Positions 14,923-23,121 of a stretch of 64,000 bases of DNA are shown here, one piece after another (within the stretch, counting starts at the first letter, position 1; every line of letters starts with the position of its first letter). The notes under the pieces were generated by a model that worked only from the letters and a program-made list of their open reading frames with translations, did not search any database and was not told the DNA's origin. The stretch is taken from assembly GCA_938014885.1 (NCBI GenBank), contig CALLQI010000020.1:1-64000 (forward strand), written 5' to 3'. Made by a program: the position numbers and the translations under genes. The stretch comes from an uncultured bacterium (GTDB lineage Bacteria; Planctomycetota; UBA8742; UBA2392).

Positions 14923-15450
14923 ATGACCAGGTGCCTGATTGCCGCGTTTGCGCTGTTGCTGCTGGCCGCGTGCTCATCCAAGAACGTAATTGAACAGAAA
15001 ACGAACGAAGTCACTGAGCTCCAGAGCACCGGGGCCTACGACGTGGTGAACCTGACCGTCAGCTTCAAACCGCCCGAAGGCTGGGAAGTCAACGATGAGA
15101 CCTTCAAGACCTGGATCGTCGGCTGGCAGAACGACTACCGCGAAGAAATGCGCGCCGAGTGCTACAAAAAGCTCACGTTCATGGACGACGCGGCCAAGGC
15201 CACCGGCGCGGTCGTGAGCTGCGACATCTATGAGATGGACAAAGGCGGCTTCTCCGGCATCGGCGGCAACGGCTACGCGCGCGCGTTTGTGCTGATCAAG
15301 AACGCCAAGGGCAAAGTGATTTTCGAAGGCAAGCTCGAAGGCACCGGCGGCAACAGCGGCTTCGAAAGCGCGACTTCGCAAGGCCGCATGAAGTTCGCGG
15401 TGCTGAACCTCGCGCGGCAGATCGCGGACATCCTCGAAAACGGGGCTTAG
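14923..15450 (+). CDS. Putative lipoprotein
   Basis: The 175-residue protein starts at ATG 14923 with AAGGAG 7 nt upstream. The signal peptide ends in a lipobox, L-L-A-A-C, with the lipidated Cys near residue 17. Asp is not at position +2 (S-S-K follows), so outer-membrane sorting by the Lol rule is possible. The mature part has a mixed strand/helix pattern (V-V-N-L-T-V-S-F-K-P-P, A-R-A-F-V-L-I-K-N-A-K-G-K-V) and a Gly-rich loop S-G-I-G-G-N-G. The C-terminus is helical. It may be a DUF4410-like lipoprotein, but I cannot confirm this. It is divergent from mqnA. Confidence 0.8.
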   Translation: MTRCLIAAFALLLLAACSSKNVIEQKTNEVTELQSTGAYDVVNLTVSFKPPEGWEVNDETFKTWIVGWQNDYREEMRAECYKKLTFMDDAAKATGAVVSCDIYEMDKGGFSGIGGNGYARAFVLIKNAKGKVIFEGKLEGTGGNSGFESATSQGRMKFAVLNLARQIADILENGA

Positions 15451-15580
15451 GGCTTGGGGCTTGGGGTCAATTGCATGACCACCCGAGTCTACGAGCAGGT
15501 TTACGGTCTACGGTTCACAGTCAACGGTTACGGCAACAACTCGCTGTCACCGTCAACTGTCGACCGTCGACTGCAACCGG
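15442..15580. repeat. Period-7 repeats after the lipoprotein gene
   Basis: Two different 7-bp-period arrays share this spacer. The first (15442-15468) is built on GGGCTTG/A. The second (about 15496-15580) reads CAGGTTTACGG TCTACGG TTCACAG TCAACGG and continues to an inverted part, CACCGTCAACTGTCGACCG. The second array matches the reverse complement of 29889-29972. The rest of the spacer, to the lpxH start at 15674, holds no gene. Confidence 0.8.
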
Positions 15581-15673
15581 AAGCTCGTACCCGTCCAGTG
15601 GGGCCCGGCAGTTCTTCGTGGTCCTTCGTGGCGCTCAGTGGTTCCGCAACCCCGCGTTCGCTAGACTCGCGCC

Positions 15674-16543
15674 ATGGCTGAGTTCGACGGGGTGCTGTTT
15701 TCCGACCTGCACCTTTCCGAGGCGACGGAACCTCTCAACGCGATCTTCGACGCCTTCGTCGATCGCGTGGCCGGCACGCCTGAAATCGCCTGCCTGGGCG
15801 ACCTGACCGAATACTGGATCGGGTACATGCACCTGCGCCTGCCCTTTGGGAAGTACCTGTTCGATCACATGCAGCGTCTCGCCAAAGGTGCCAAGCGCGC
15901 CATCTTCGTGCCCGGCAACCGCGACTTCTTGTTCAACGGGCAGGCTCGCAAGGCCGGCTATGAAGTTCACGCCAACGTCTACGAAGGCGAGTTCTGCGGC
16001 CGCCGCGTTGCCTTTGAACACGGCGATCGCTTCTGCACCAAAGACATCGACTACCAGAAGTTCCGCCGCTGGTTCCGCAAACTGCCCTGGGGTTTCCTGC
16101 AACTGGTGATCACCGAAAAACGCGGCCACAAGTTGGCCCAGAACCTGCGCAAGAAAAGCAAAGCCAGCGTCGCGCGCAAAAACGTCAGCGCCTTTGGAAT
16201 CCAGCCTGAGAAAGTACAGCGCCTGGTCACGCGCGGCGCGGAAGTGGTGGTCTGCGGCCACGTGCATTCGCCGTTTTCGCGCAATTACGCCGGCGCGAAA
16301 AATGTCGGCCGGCTGATGGTGATGAGTGACTGGCGCCCCGACGGCGCCATCGTCGGCACGGTCAAGAACGGCGAATTCCGCCTGATGAAGTTCGACGGCA
16401 ATGACTTTCACCCCTTCGAAGCCCCCACCGAACAAAACGTCTACGCCTACGGCGATATCCCGCGCCAGCTTGCCCCGCTTGCGCAAGCGGCCGCTGAATC
16501 CGAAACTCGCGGCCACGACCCGCAGGCGGCCTCCACCACATGA
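15674..16543 (+). CDS. lpxH: UDP-2,3-diacylglucosamine diphosphatase family metallophosphatase
   Basis: LpxH removes UMP from UDP-2,3-diacylglucosamine to give lipid X in lipid A synthesis, at the cytoplasmic face of the inner membrane. All metallophosphatase motifs are visible: D11-x-H13 (S-D-L-H-L-S), D43 (L-G-D-L-T-E-Y-W), N82-R83-D84 (P-G-N-R-D-F-L-F), H116-G-D118 (E-H-G-D-R-F-C), and H196-x-H198 (C-G-H-V-H-S-P). At 289 aa it is longer than Proteobacterial LpxH (about 240) and lies in the wider LpxH/YbbF group. It overlaps hldE (ATGA), so the two are translationally coupled, which fits a role in LPS. Confidence 0.85.
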   Translation: MAEFDGVLFSDLHLSEATEPLNAIFDAFVDRVAGTPEIACLGDLTEYWIGYMHLRLPFGKYLFDHMQRLAKGAKRAIFVPGNRDFLFNGQARKAGYEVHANVYEGEFCGRRVAFEHGDRFCTKDIDYQKFRRWFRKLPWGFLQLVITEKRGHKLAQNLRKKSKASVARKNVSAFGIQPEKVQRLVTRGAEVVVCGHVHSPFSRNYAGAKNVGRLMVMSDWRPDGAIVGTVKNGEFRLMKFDGNDFHPFEAPTEQNVYAYGDIPRQLAPLAQAAAESETRGHDPQAASTT

Positions 16544-18015
16544 GCACACTTGACCTGATCCACACCCTCGATTCGCTGGGCACGCCGCGTGTGGCCGTGA
16601 TCGGCGACCTGATCCTCGACCACTACGTGTTCGGCGCGGTCTCACGCATCAGCCCGGAAGCGCCGATCCCGGTGCTGCACGTCAGCCGTGAGGAAGACCG
16701 GCTCGGCGGCGCCGCCAACGTGGCCGCGAATATCCTGAGCCTCGGCGGCAACGCGGCGCTGGTCGGTGCGCTTGGTGCCGATGAGCCGGGGGCGCGCTTC
16801 CGCGCGCTGTGCAAGGCCACGCCCGGTTTGAAGCTTAGCGAAGTGAAGACGGCGCAACGGCCGACCGTGCTCAAGACCCGCATGGTCAGCCAGAACCAGC
16901 AGATGCTGCGCGTGGATCGCGAACGCACCGGTGGCCTGGAGGCGGCCGAGCTCAAGGCCGTCATCGACGCGGCCCACGCGGCGTCCGCCAAAGTTGGCGC
17001 AGTCGTGCTGAGCGATTACGGCAAGGGCGTCATCACGCCCGAAAGCGCGCAGGCCGTAATCGCGGCCGCAGCTCAGCGCGGGGTGCCGGTGATCGTGGAC
17101 CCCAAGGGGCGCGATTACTCGCGCTACAAGGGCGCCACCGCCGTGACCCCGAACCGCGCCGAGGCCGAAGCCGCCACGGGCCTCGATTGCAGCACCATGG
17201 AAGGCGTCGAGAAAGCCGGCCGCAAACTCGCCCGTGAGCTCAAGTTGAAGGCCGCCGTGATTACGCTGTCGGCGCAGGGCGTGGCCGTGATCCCCGCTAA
17301 GGGCGAAATGGCGCACTTCCCGGCGCAGGCCCGCAGCGTGTACGACGTGACCGGCGCCGGCGATACGTTCATCGCGGCGTTCGCACTGTGCGTCGCGCGC
17401 GGCATCGACTTCAACACCGCCGCCCGGCTGGCCAACTATGCGGCTGCGCTGAAGGTCGGTCGCTTTGGCGCCGTCGCCATTTCGCGCGAGGAGCTGCGGC
17501 GCAGCGTCACCAGCGCGCACGAAGGGTTTGACCACGCGGGCAAAGTGCTTGGTCGCACGCAGCTGCTTGAGGCCGTGGCGAGGCACCGCGCGCGGGGCGA
17601 ACGCGTGGTTTTCACCAACGGCTGCTTTGACCTGCTGCACCAGGGCCACGTGACGTACCTGAACTTCTGCAAAGGCCAGGGCGACGTTGTGGTCGTAGGC
17701 CTGAACAGCGACGCCAGCGTGCGCCGCCTCAAGGGCCCAACCCGGCCAGTGAATGCAGGCGACGCCCGTGCGCGGGTGCTGGCGGCGCTGGCCGACGTGG
17801 ACTACGTGACCGAATTCGAAGAAGACACGCCCGAAAGCCTGATCCGCGCCGTGCTGCCCGACGTGCTGGTCAAAGGCGAAGACTGGGCCGGAAAGAATGT
17901 GGCCGGCTCGGACGTTGTAGAGAAGCGCGGGGGCAAAGTGGTGTTCGCGCCCTTTGTCGCCGGCCAAAGCACGACCAACCTGATCGCCAAGGCTGCAGGA
18001 AAGCCACGAAAGTAG
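16540..18015 (+). CDS. hldE: Bifunctional heptose-7-phosphate kinase / heptose-1-phosphate adenylyltransferase
   Basis: HldE makes ADP-heptose for the LPS inner core with GmhA and GmhB. Residues 1-320 are a PfkB-type sugar kinase with the N-terminal G-D-L-I-L-D-H-Y and the catalytic G-A-G-D-T-F (Asp275). Residues 345-491 are the cytidylyltransferase-like domain, with F-T-N-G-C-F-D-L-L-H-Q-G-H (HxGH at 367-370). The length of 491 aa is close to the E. coli enzyme (477), and both domains are complete. The ATG overlaps the lpxH stop. gmhA follows after 9 bp, forming a heptose operon. Confidence 0.93.
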   Translation: MSTLDLIHTLDSLGTPRVAVIGDLILDHYVFGAVSRISPEAPIPVLHVSREEDRLGGAANVAANILSLGGNAALVGALGADEPGARFRALCKATPGLKLSEVKTAQRPTVLKTRMVSQNQQMLRVDRERTGGLEAAELKAVIDAAHAASAKVGAVVLSDYGKGVITPESAQAVIAAAAQRGVPVIVDPKGRDYSRYKGATAVTPNRAEAEAATGLDCSTMEGVEKAGRKLARELKLKAAVITLSAQGVAVIPAKGEMAHFPAQARSVYDVTGAGDTFIAAFALCVARGIDFNTAARLANYAAALKVGRFGAVAISREELRRSVTSAHEGFDHAGKVLGRTQLLEAVARHRARGERVVFTNGCFDLLHQGHVTYLNFCKGQGDVVVVGLNSDASVRRLKGPTRPVNAGDARARVLAALADVDYVTEFEEDTPESLIRAVLPDVLVKGEDWAGKNVAGSDVVEKRGGKVVFAPFVAGQSTTNLIAKAAGKPRK

Positions 18016-18024
18016 GGAGTTACC

Positions 18025-18612
18025 GTGGAACAATACCGCAACGAATTCGCCAGCCAGCTTCGCGACAGCGCGGCCCTGAAGCACAAGCTGCTTGAGTCGC
18101 AGGGCGAAGTCATGGCGCGCATCGCCGTGGCCGTGATTGACGCTTTCCGCAACGGGCACCGCGTGTACTTCTGCGGCAACGGCGGCAGCTTCACCGACGC
18201 GCATCACATCGTGGGCGAGCTGGTGGGGCGCTATGGCTACGACCGCCCGCCGCTGCCGGCATTTGTACTGGGCGCAGGCGTTGCAAGCATGACCGCGATT
18301 GCCAACGACTATGGCTACGACCAGGTCTTCAGCCGCGAAGCCAAGGCCGTGGTCGAGACCGGTGACGTCGTGATCGGCCTCTCCACCAGCGGCAACAGCC
18401 GCAATGTCTGCGACGCGCTGGCGGCCGCGCAGGAAAAGGGCGCGTACACTATCGGCTGGGCGGGCGAGAAGACGGCCCGCATCGATGAAGTCAGCGACAT
18501 CGTCCTGCACGTGCCCAGCGCCCACACCCCGCGCATCCAGGAGTGCCACATCACCGTAGGCCACGTAGTCTGCGACTTGGTCGAGAAAGCCCTGTTCCCC
18601 AAGGGCAGTTAG
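18025..18612 (+). CDS. gmhA: Phosphoheptose isomerase
   Basis: GmhA isomerises sedoheptulose 7-phosphate to heptose 7-phosphate, the first step toward ADP-heptose. The 195-residue protein is a single SIS domain with the family loops F-C-G-N-G-G-S-F-T-D-A-H-H, E-L-V-G-R-Y, the phosphate-binding G-L-S-T-S-G-N-S, and the C-terminal E-C-H-I-T-V-G-H zinc/catalytic region. It starts with GTG 18025, 7 nt after GGGAG. It follows hldE by 9 bp. No gmhB is visible next to it. Confidence 0.92.
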   Translation: MEQYRNEFASQLRDSAALKHKLLESQGEVMARIAVAVIDAFRNGHRVYFCGNGGSFTDAHHIVGELVGRYGYDRPPLPAFVLGAGVASMTAIANDYGYDQVFSREAKAVVETGDVVIGLSTSGNSRNVCDALAAAQEKGAYTIGWAGEKTARIDEVSDIVLHVPSAHTPRIQECHITVGHVVCDLVEKALFPKGS

Positions 18613-18658
18613 CCAAGCCGGTTGACGCTGCTGCGCGCCTCAGCCACCGTATGGGCCG

Positions 18659-20356
18659 ATGCCCACGCCTCGTGAAGAATTGATTGCGATCCAGAAGCGG
18701 CTGGTCGAAGAGCTGAAGGAAAGCATCTACGACACCGTCGGCCGCCGCGACCCTGAACTGGACGCGTACTACCGCGATTACCAGCGCGAATTCCGGCAGG
18801 GCTATGAACGCCCCAGCAGCCGCAATGAGGTGGTGTCGGCGCTGATGCGCGCCAACATCGGCTATTTCGGCGACTTTCACTCGCTGCGCGCGGCGCAATC
18901 GACGGTGCTTGACCTGCTGCGCGAAGCCACTGAACGCGGCCGCAAGATTGTGCTCGCGGTCGAGATGCTGCACGCCGCCGACAAGCACCACGCGCAGGAC
19001 CTGCTGGAGGGCGCGATCGACCCCGACACCTTCCGCAAGCGCGTGAAGTGGGACCAGTCGTGGGGTTTCCCGTGGTCGAGCTTCCAGCGCTTCTTTGACT
19101 TCTCGCAAAAGCACAACGCCCCGCTGTTCGGCGTCAATATCAACGCCGATTACCGCGAAGGCGACCTGGTGTATCGCGATGCCTTTGCCGCTGACCTCGT
19201 GGCCGCGCTGACCCACCTGTACCCCGAGCGTCTGGTGGCCGTGATCTACGGCGACTTGCATTTGGCAGGCAATCACATCCCCGCCGCCGTCGAGCAGCGG
19301 CTGGGCAGCTACGGCGCAAAGCGCCGCACCGTGCGCGTGTACCAGAACTCGGAAACGCTGTACTGGAAGCTGGTCGAACAGCACCTCGAATTGGTGGTCG
19401 ATCACCTGAAAGTGCAGCGCGACGTGTACGTGGTCATGAACGCCACGCCGCTGGTGAAGTTCCAGAGCTTCGCCAACTGGCAGCACCACCGCAGCGAACT
19501 CGCGCTGGAGGGCATCGCCGGCCACGACTCGGACCTGACCGGCGAAACCGCATTGGCCGAGCAGGTGGCCGGATTCATCCGCACGATCTGCACGTTCTTC
19601 GGCATCACGCTGGAAGACCCTGAGAACTTTGAAGTCTTCACGCACGCGGACCTGGACCTGCTCGAGAACCTGGTCAAGCGCAAGGTCTACACCGTCACCG
19701 AAATGGACGCGCTGAAGTCGTACATCCGCATGGCTGACAGCGCTTTTTTTGTCCGCGCGCGGGCGCTGTACATCGGCAACTTCAGCGTCGGCAACGCAGC
19801 TGAGGCCGCCGCGCGCTACGTACTGTCCGAAATGCGCCCCGCCGGCAATGACCCCGTGGCCGCCCGTGACGAGTTTTACGGCCGCGTGATGGTGGAGGGT
19901 TTGGCCTTCCTGTGCAGCAAGATCATCAATCCGCGCCGCACGCCCCGCGACGCCGCCGACTGGGTGGCGCTGCTGCAGAAGTTCGGCCGCCGTCGCAAGC
20001 TCGGCGCGATTGACAAGCTCGATGTGGCCGTCGCCAAGGGCTTTCTCGAACACGCCGAGTACGAGCAGCGCTCACTGAGTGTGGGCAAGTGGCAGCGCGC
20101 GCCGCTGAAGTTGTTCGGATTCCCCAACGAATTGCACGTCGCGCTGACCCGGGCGATCGGCCGCGCGCTGGGCGAAAAGCTGTACCACGCAATCAACGAC
20201 GGCCGCGTGGGCAAAGAGCTGGTGCGAGCGGCCATGGAAGACGACGTACGCGAACCAGACCGCTGCCGCAACCGCTACTTCGAGTTGCTGCAACTAGCGG
20301 CCAGGAAGTCAGACCGCCCCAAAACCCGCAAGAAACAACCCCGCGAAGAAGAGTAG
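18659..20356 (+). CDS. ChaN/DUF399-like protein
   Basis: The first 300 residues match the ChaN (haem-binding/Tiki-like) fold: G-D-F-H-S at 71-75, V-E-M-L-H at 101-105, a conserved W-D-Q-S-W-G...F region and G-V-N-I-N-A. Family members bind haem or act as metallo-hydrolases; neither is shown here. No signal peptide is seen, unlike many ChaN lipoproteins, so it may be cytoplasmic. The C-terminal 260 residues are helical and end in a very basic tail (R-K-S-D-R-P-K-T-R-K-K-Q-P-R). At 565 aa it is about twice the usual ChaN length. It lies 46 bp after gmhA with no clear ribosome-binding site. Confidence 0.72.
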   Translation: MPTPREELIAIQKRLVEELKESIYDTVGRRDPELDAYYRDYQREFRQGYERPSSRNEVVSALMRANIGYFGDFHSLRAAQSTVLDLLREATERGRKIVLAVEMLHAADKHHAQDLLEGAIDPDTFRKRVKWDQSWGFPWSSFQRFFDFSQKHNAPLFGVNINADYREGDLVYRDAFAADLVAALTHLYPERLVAVIYGDLHLAGNHIPAAVEQRLGSYGAKRRTVRVYQNSETLYWKLVEQHLELVVDHLKVQRDVYVVMNATPLVKFQSFANWQHHRSELALEGIAGHDSDLTGETALAEQVAGFIRTICTFFGITLEDPENFEVFTHADLDLLENLVKRKVYTVTEMDALKSYIRMADSAFFVRARALYIGNFSVGNAAEAAARYVLSEMRPAGNDPVAARDEFYGRVMVEGLAFLCSKIINPRRTPRDAADWVALLQKFGRRRKLGAIDKLDVAVAKGFLEHAEYEQRSLSVGKWQRAPLKLFGFPNELHVALTRAIGRALGEKLYHAINDGRVGKELVRAAMEDDVREPDRCRNRYFELLQLAARKSDRPKTRKKQPREEE

Positions 20357-20456
20357 CCAAACGTCTTAGGGCACCGGGAACGTAGATGCCGATAAGAACG
20401 CTGGCGTCCCACCGGCATTCATCGCGCGGCCTCCGGCCCGCGGGTGTTGCAGATAC

Positions 20457-20622
20457 GCCATGGCCGGGACGGCCATGGCACATGCCGGCCAGAGGCCAGC
20501 GCTCCCGGGTCATGCGCCCCATGGACCGCGGCCTTACTGGGCGCAGGGGTGGCCAGCGTGCGCGGCACAGGCTCACGCGGCAACATCGCCGCGTGTCCCC
20601 GGCCTTCCTGCCGGGGCTCTTG
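20457..20622 (-). repeat. Composite hairpin repeat, inverted long copy
   Basis: The spacer 20357-20709 has no gene and is mostly repeat. Read on the minus strand it runs GAGCCCCGGC...AAGGCCGGGGA, an ACGCGGC...GCCGCGT hairpin, GGCCGCGGTCCATGGGGC, AGCGCTGGCC, then CCATGGCCGTCCCGGCCATGG. The first part parallels 10745-10840 in the same order. The last part parallels 13972-14022. The spacer therefore holds the longest version of a composite repeat whose pieces occur elsewhere. Confidence 0.7.
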
Positions 20623-20669
20623 CATCACCGGGCCTAACCTGACAGCCTTGCGGCCGGAATCACCCCTCA

Positions 20670-20709
20670 CCCCGTTTGGCGTGCGGTTGGCTGGGGATGG
20701 TGTTCCGGC
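20670..20709 (+). repeat. Start-site repeat, copy 1
   Basis: CCCCGTTTGGCGTGCGG, then TTGGCTGGGG and ATGGTGTTCCGGC, runs directly into the ATG of the gene at 20710. It is the most diverged of three copies (others at 21138 and 21479), each ending 1 bp before a start codon. Confidence 0.7.
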
Positions 20710-21168
20710 ATGATTGCCAAGGCTCCCATGCTCAAGAGCCCTCAAGCCCGATCTCGTTCGCGTTGGACTGGTCCTGCGTTGCTGGTGGCCGGGCTGGCTG
20801 TTGTGGCCGGAATTCTGGTGGGGATGGATTTTGCCCGTGCCGCCGACACCCGTGACCTGGCCCCTCAGGCCGGCAAGGTTTACTTCGGCGACCTTGAGTC
20901 TTCGCTGCCCGCCGCAACTCACTGGACCGTGGCGGAGGATCGCGGCCACACGTACTTCCTGATGTGGGTTGCGTACTCCCCCCGAAGCTGGGCCTGGATT
21001 CCATCCGGCGCACCGGCCTATGTGTTCGATGCCGACGGCAAACTGGTGGACTGGACCATCGAGACCGGCGAGGGCGGCTGGGTGGGCCAGCTTGCCGAAC
21101 GCTCGACCCGGCTGGCCGATCCACCGTGGTCAAGCAACCCCGCTTGGCGTGTGGCTGGCGGGGGGTAG
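20710..21168 (+). CDS. Membrane-anchored hypothetical protein
   Basis: The 152-residue protein has a basic N-terminus (K-S-P-Q-A-R-S-R-S-R-W), one hydrophobic segment (A-L-L-V-A-G-L-A-V-V-A-G-I-L-V-G-M) and an extracytoplasmic domain with W-V-A-Y-S-P-R-S-W-A-W and Y-V-F-D-A-D-G-K-L-V-D-W. The hydrophobic segment could be a signal anchor or a cleaved signal ending in A-R-A-A. Its last residues (P-A-W-R-V-A-G-G-G) are translated from copy 2 of the start-site repeat. No family recognised. Confidence 0.6.
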   Translation: MIAKAPMLKSPQARSRSRWTGPALLVAGLAVVAGILVGMDFARAADTRDLAPQAGKVYFGDLESSLPAATHWTVAEDRGHTYFLMWVAYSPRSWAWIPSGAPAYVFDADGKLVDWTIETGEGGWVGQLAERSTRLADPPWSSNPAWRVAGGG

Positions 21169-21176
21169 TATCCCGG
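21138..21176 (+). repeat. Start-site repeat, copy 2
   Basis: This 39-bp sequence (CCCCGCTTGGCGTGTGGCTG through TAGTATCCCGG) is identical to 21479-21517. It overlaps the 3' end of the gene at 20710, supplying its last codons and TAG stop, and ends just before the ATG at 21178. Confidence 0.9.
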
Positions 21177-21177
21177 T

Positions 21178-21435
21178 ATGACTGTCGAGAGCACTCCACC
21201 GGAAAAGTTTCGCCCCCATTGGTCCTACTGGGCTGCCACGACGGCGGTCGTGATCGGATTGCCCCTGTTCATCAACGGTGCAGGGCTGCATTGGCGCGCG
21301 TTGGGCCGGTCTGAGGGCGCGCTGTCGGCCGAGACGATCGATTCCTTCAAAACCGCACTGCTGATGCAGGCCGTAGGGGTGGTTTTACTGTTTGCAGCGG
21401 TCGGCCAGTTGCTGACTTTCCTAAAGCGCAGGTGA
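21178..21435 (+). CDS. Small two-helix membrane protein
   Basis: The 85-residue protein has two predicted membrane helices: W-A-A-T-T-A-V-V-I-G-L-P-L-F-I (about 19-33) and A-V-G-V-V-L-L-F-A-A-V-G-Q-L-L (about 65-79). It ends with F-L-K-R-R. It begins right after a copy of the start-site repeat, which presumably carries its expression signals. No family recognised. Confidence 0.6.
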   Translation: MTVESTPPEKFRPHWSYWAATTAVVIGLPLFINGAGLHWRALGRSEGALSAETIDSFKTALLMQAVGVVLLFAAVGQLLTFLKRR

Positions 21436-21478
21436 CTTCTCCGTTGCAGGTTGGCACGAACTCCTGACTCCCGCCTCA

Positions 21479-21517
21479 CCCCGCTTGGCGTGTGGCTGGC
21501 GGGGGGTAGTATCCCGG
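21479..21517 (+). repeat. Start-site repeat, copy 3, before mqnC
   Basis: This is identical over 39 bp to 21138-21176 and ends 1 bp before the ATG of mqnC. The bases after it (ATGATTGCCAAG) also match the start of the gene at 20710, so the duplication reaches into coding sequence. Confidence 0.9.
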
Positions 21518-21518
21518 C

Positions 21519-22688
<1,170 letters not shown>

Positions 22689-22698
22689 CGACACTGCA

Positions 22699-22748
22699 GG
22701 CTTTAGGGGTAGGTCATAGGTCAAGCGGGAGGTGTAGGGATTGGGGGT
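22699..22748. repeat. Period-7 repeat after mqnC
   Basis: This reads as degenerate heptads (GGCTTTA GGGGTAG GTCATAG GTCAAGC GGGAGGT GTAGGGA). It starts the 433-bp gene-free spacer 22689-23121. Confidence 0.6.
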
Positions 22749-22853
22749 GCGCGCTTGCGCTGCAACCGTCCGCTCATCCCCTGGCGCTAAGCAGCCGGGC
22801 ACGAACCGGCCTTGCGACAACCAATCGAAACCTGCCCACCGCACGATCGCCAC

Positions 22854-22896
22854 TGCCTTACCCCTACAACCCACAACCTAACCCCTACAACCTGCC
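22854..22896. repeat. Period-7 repeat, opposite orientation
   Basis: Heptads GCCTTAC CCCTACA ACCCACA ACCTAAC CCCTACA ACCTGCC fill this stretch. On the minus strand they read as GGTTGTAGGGG, the same family as 35331-35388. With 22699-22748 it forms an inverted pair in one spacer. The rest of the spacer has an A/T-richer part near 22990-23050 that probably holds the promoter of the PDZ protein gene. Confidence 0.75.
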
Positions 22897-23121
22897 GTTT
22901 TTCCGCCTCTCGCCAATTCGCGTAGGGCTCTTGTTGCTGCTTCGCGTTCGCGTGATGGGACTGGGGCTTTTCGATTGCGATATGGGCTGCGGTGATAGAC
23001 TTTTTCGAAATCGGGAGCGTTTCTGGACCGGTTGAATCCTGACAATGAATTCCTGTCTGTAGCGGGAACTCCGTAAACAGGGTTGGCGTCCACACGCGTA
23101 CAACAGTTCTGGGGGTCACGG

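Noticed and set aside
16642..18564. A 640-codon minus-strand frame opposite hldE and gmhA
   Set aside because: Both plus-strand genes are certain from catalytic motifs; the antisense product is Ala/Gly/His-rich shadow sequence.
23001..23012. The 12-mer TTTTTCGAAATC shared with 50739-50750 as a common promoter element
   Set aside because: Many 12-mers are expected to recur by chance in 64 kb, and the flanks do not match, so it is not evidence of a shared site.
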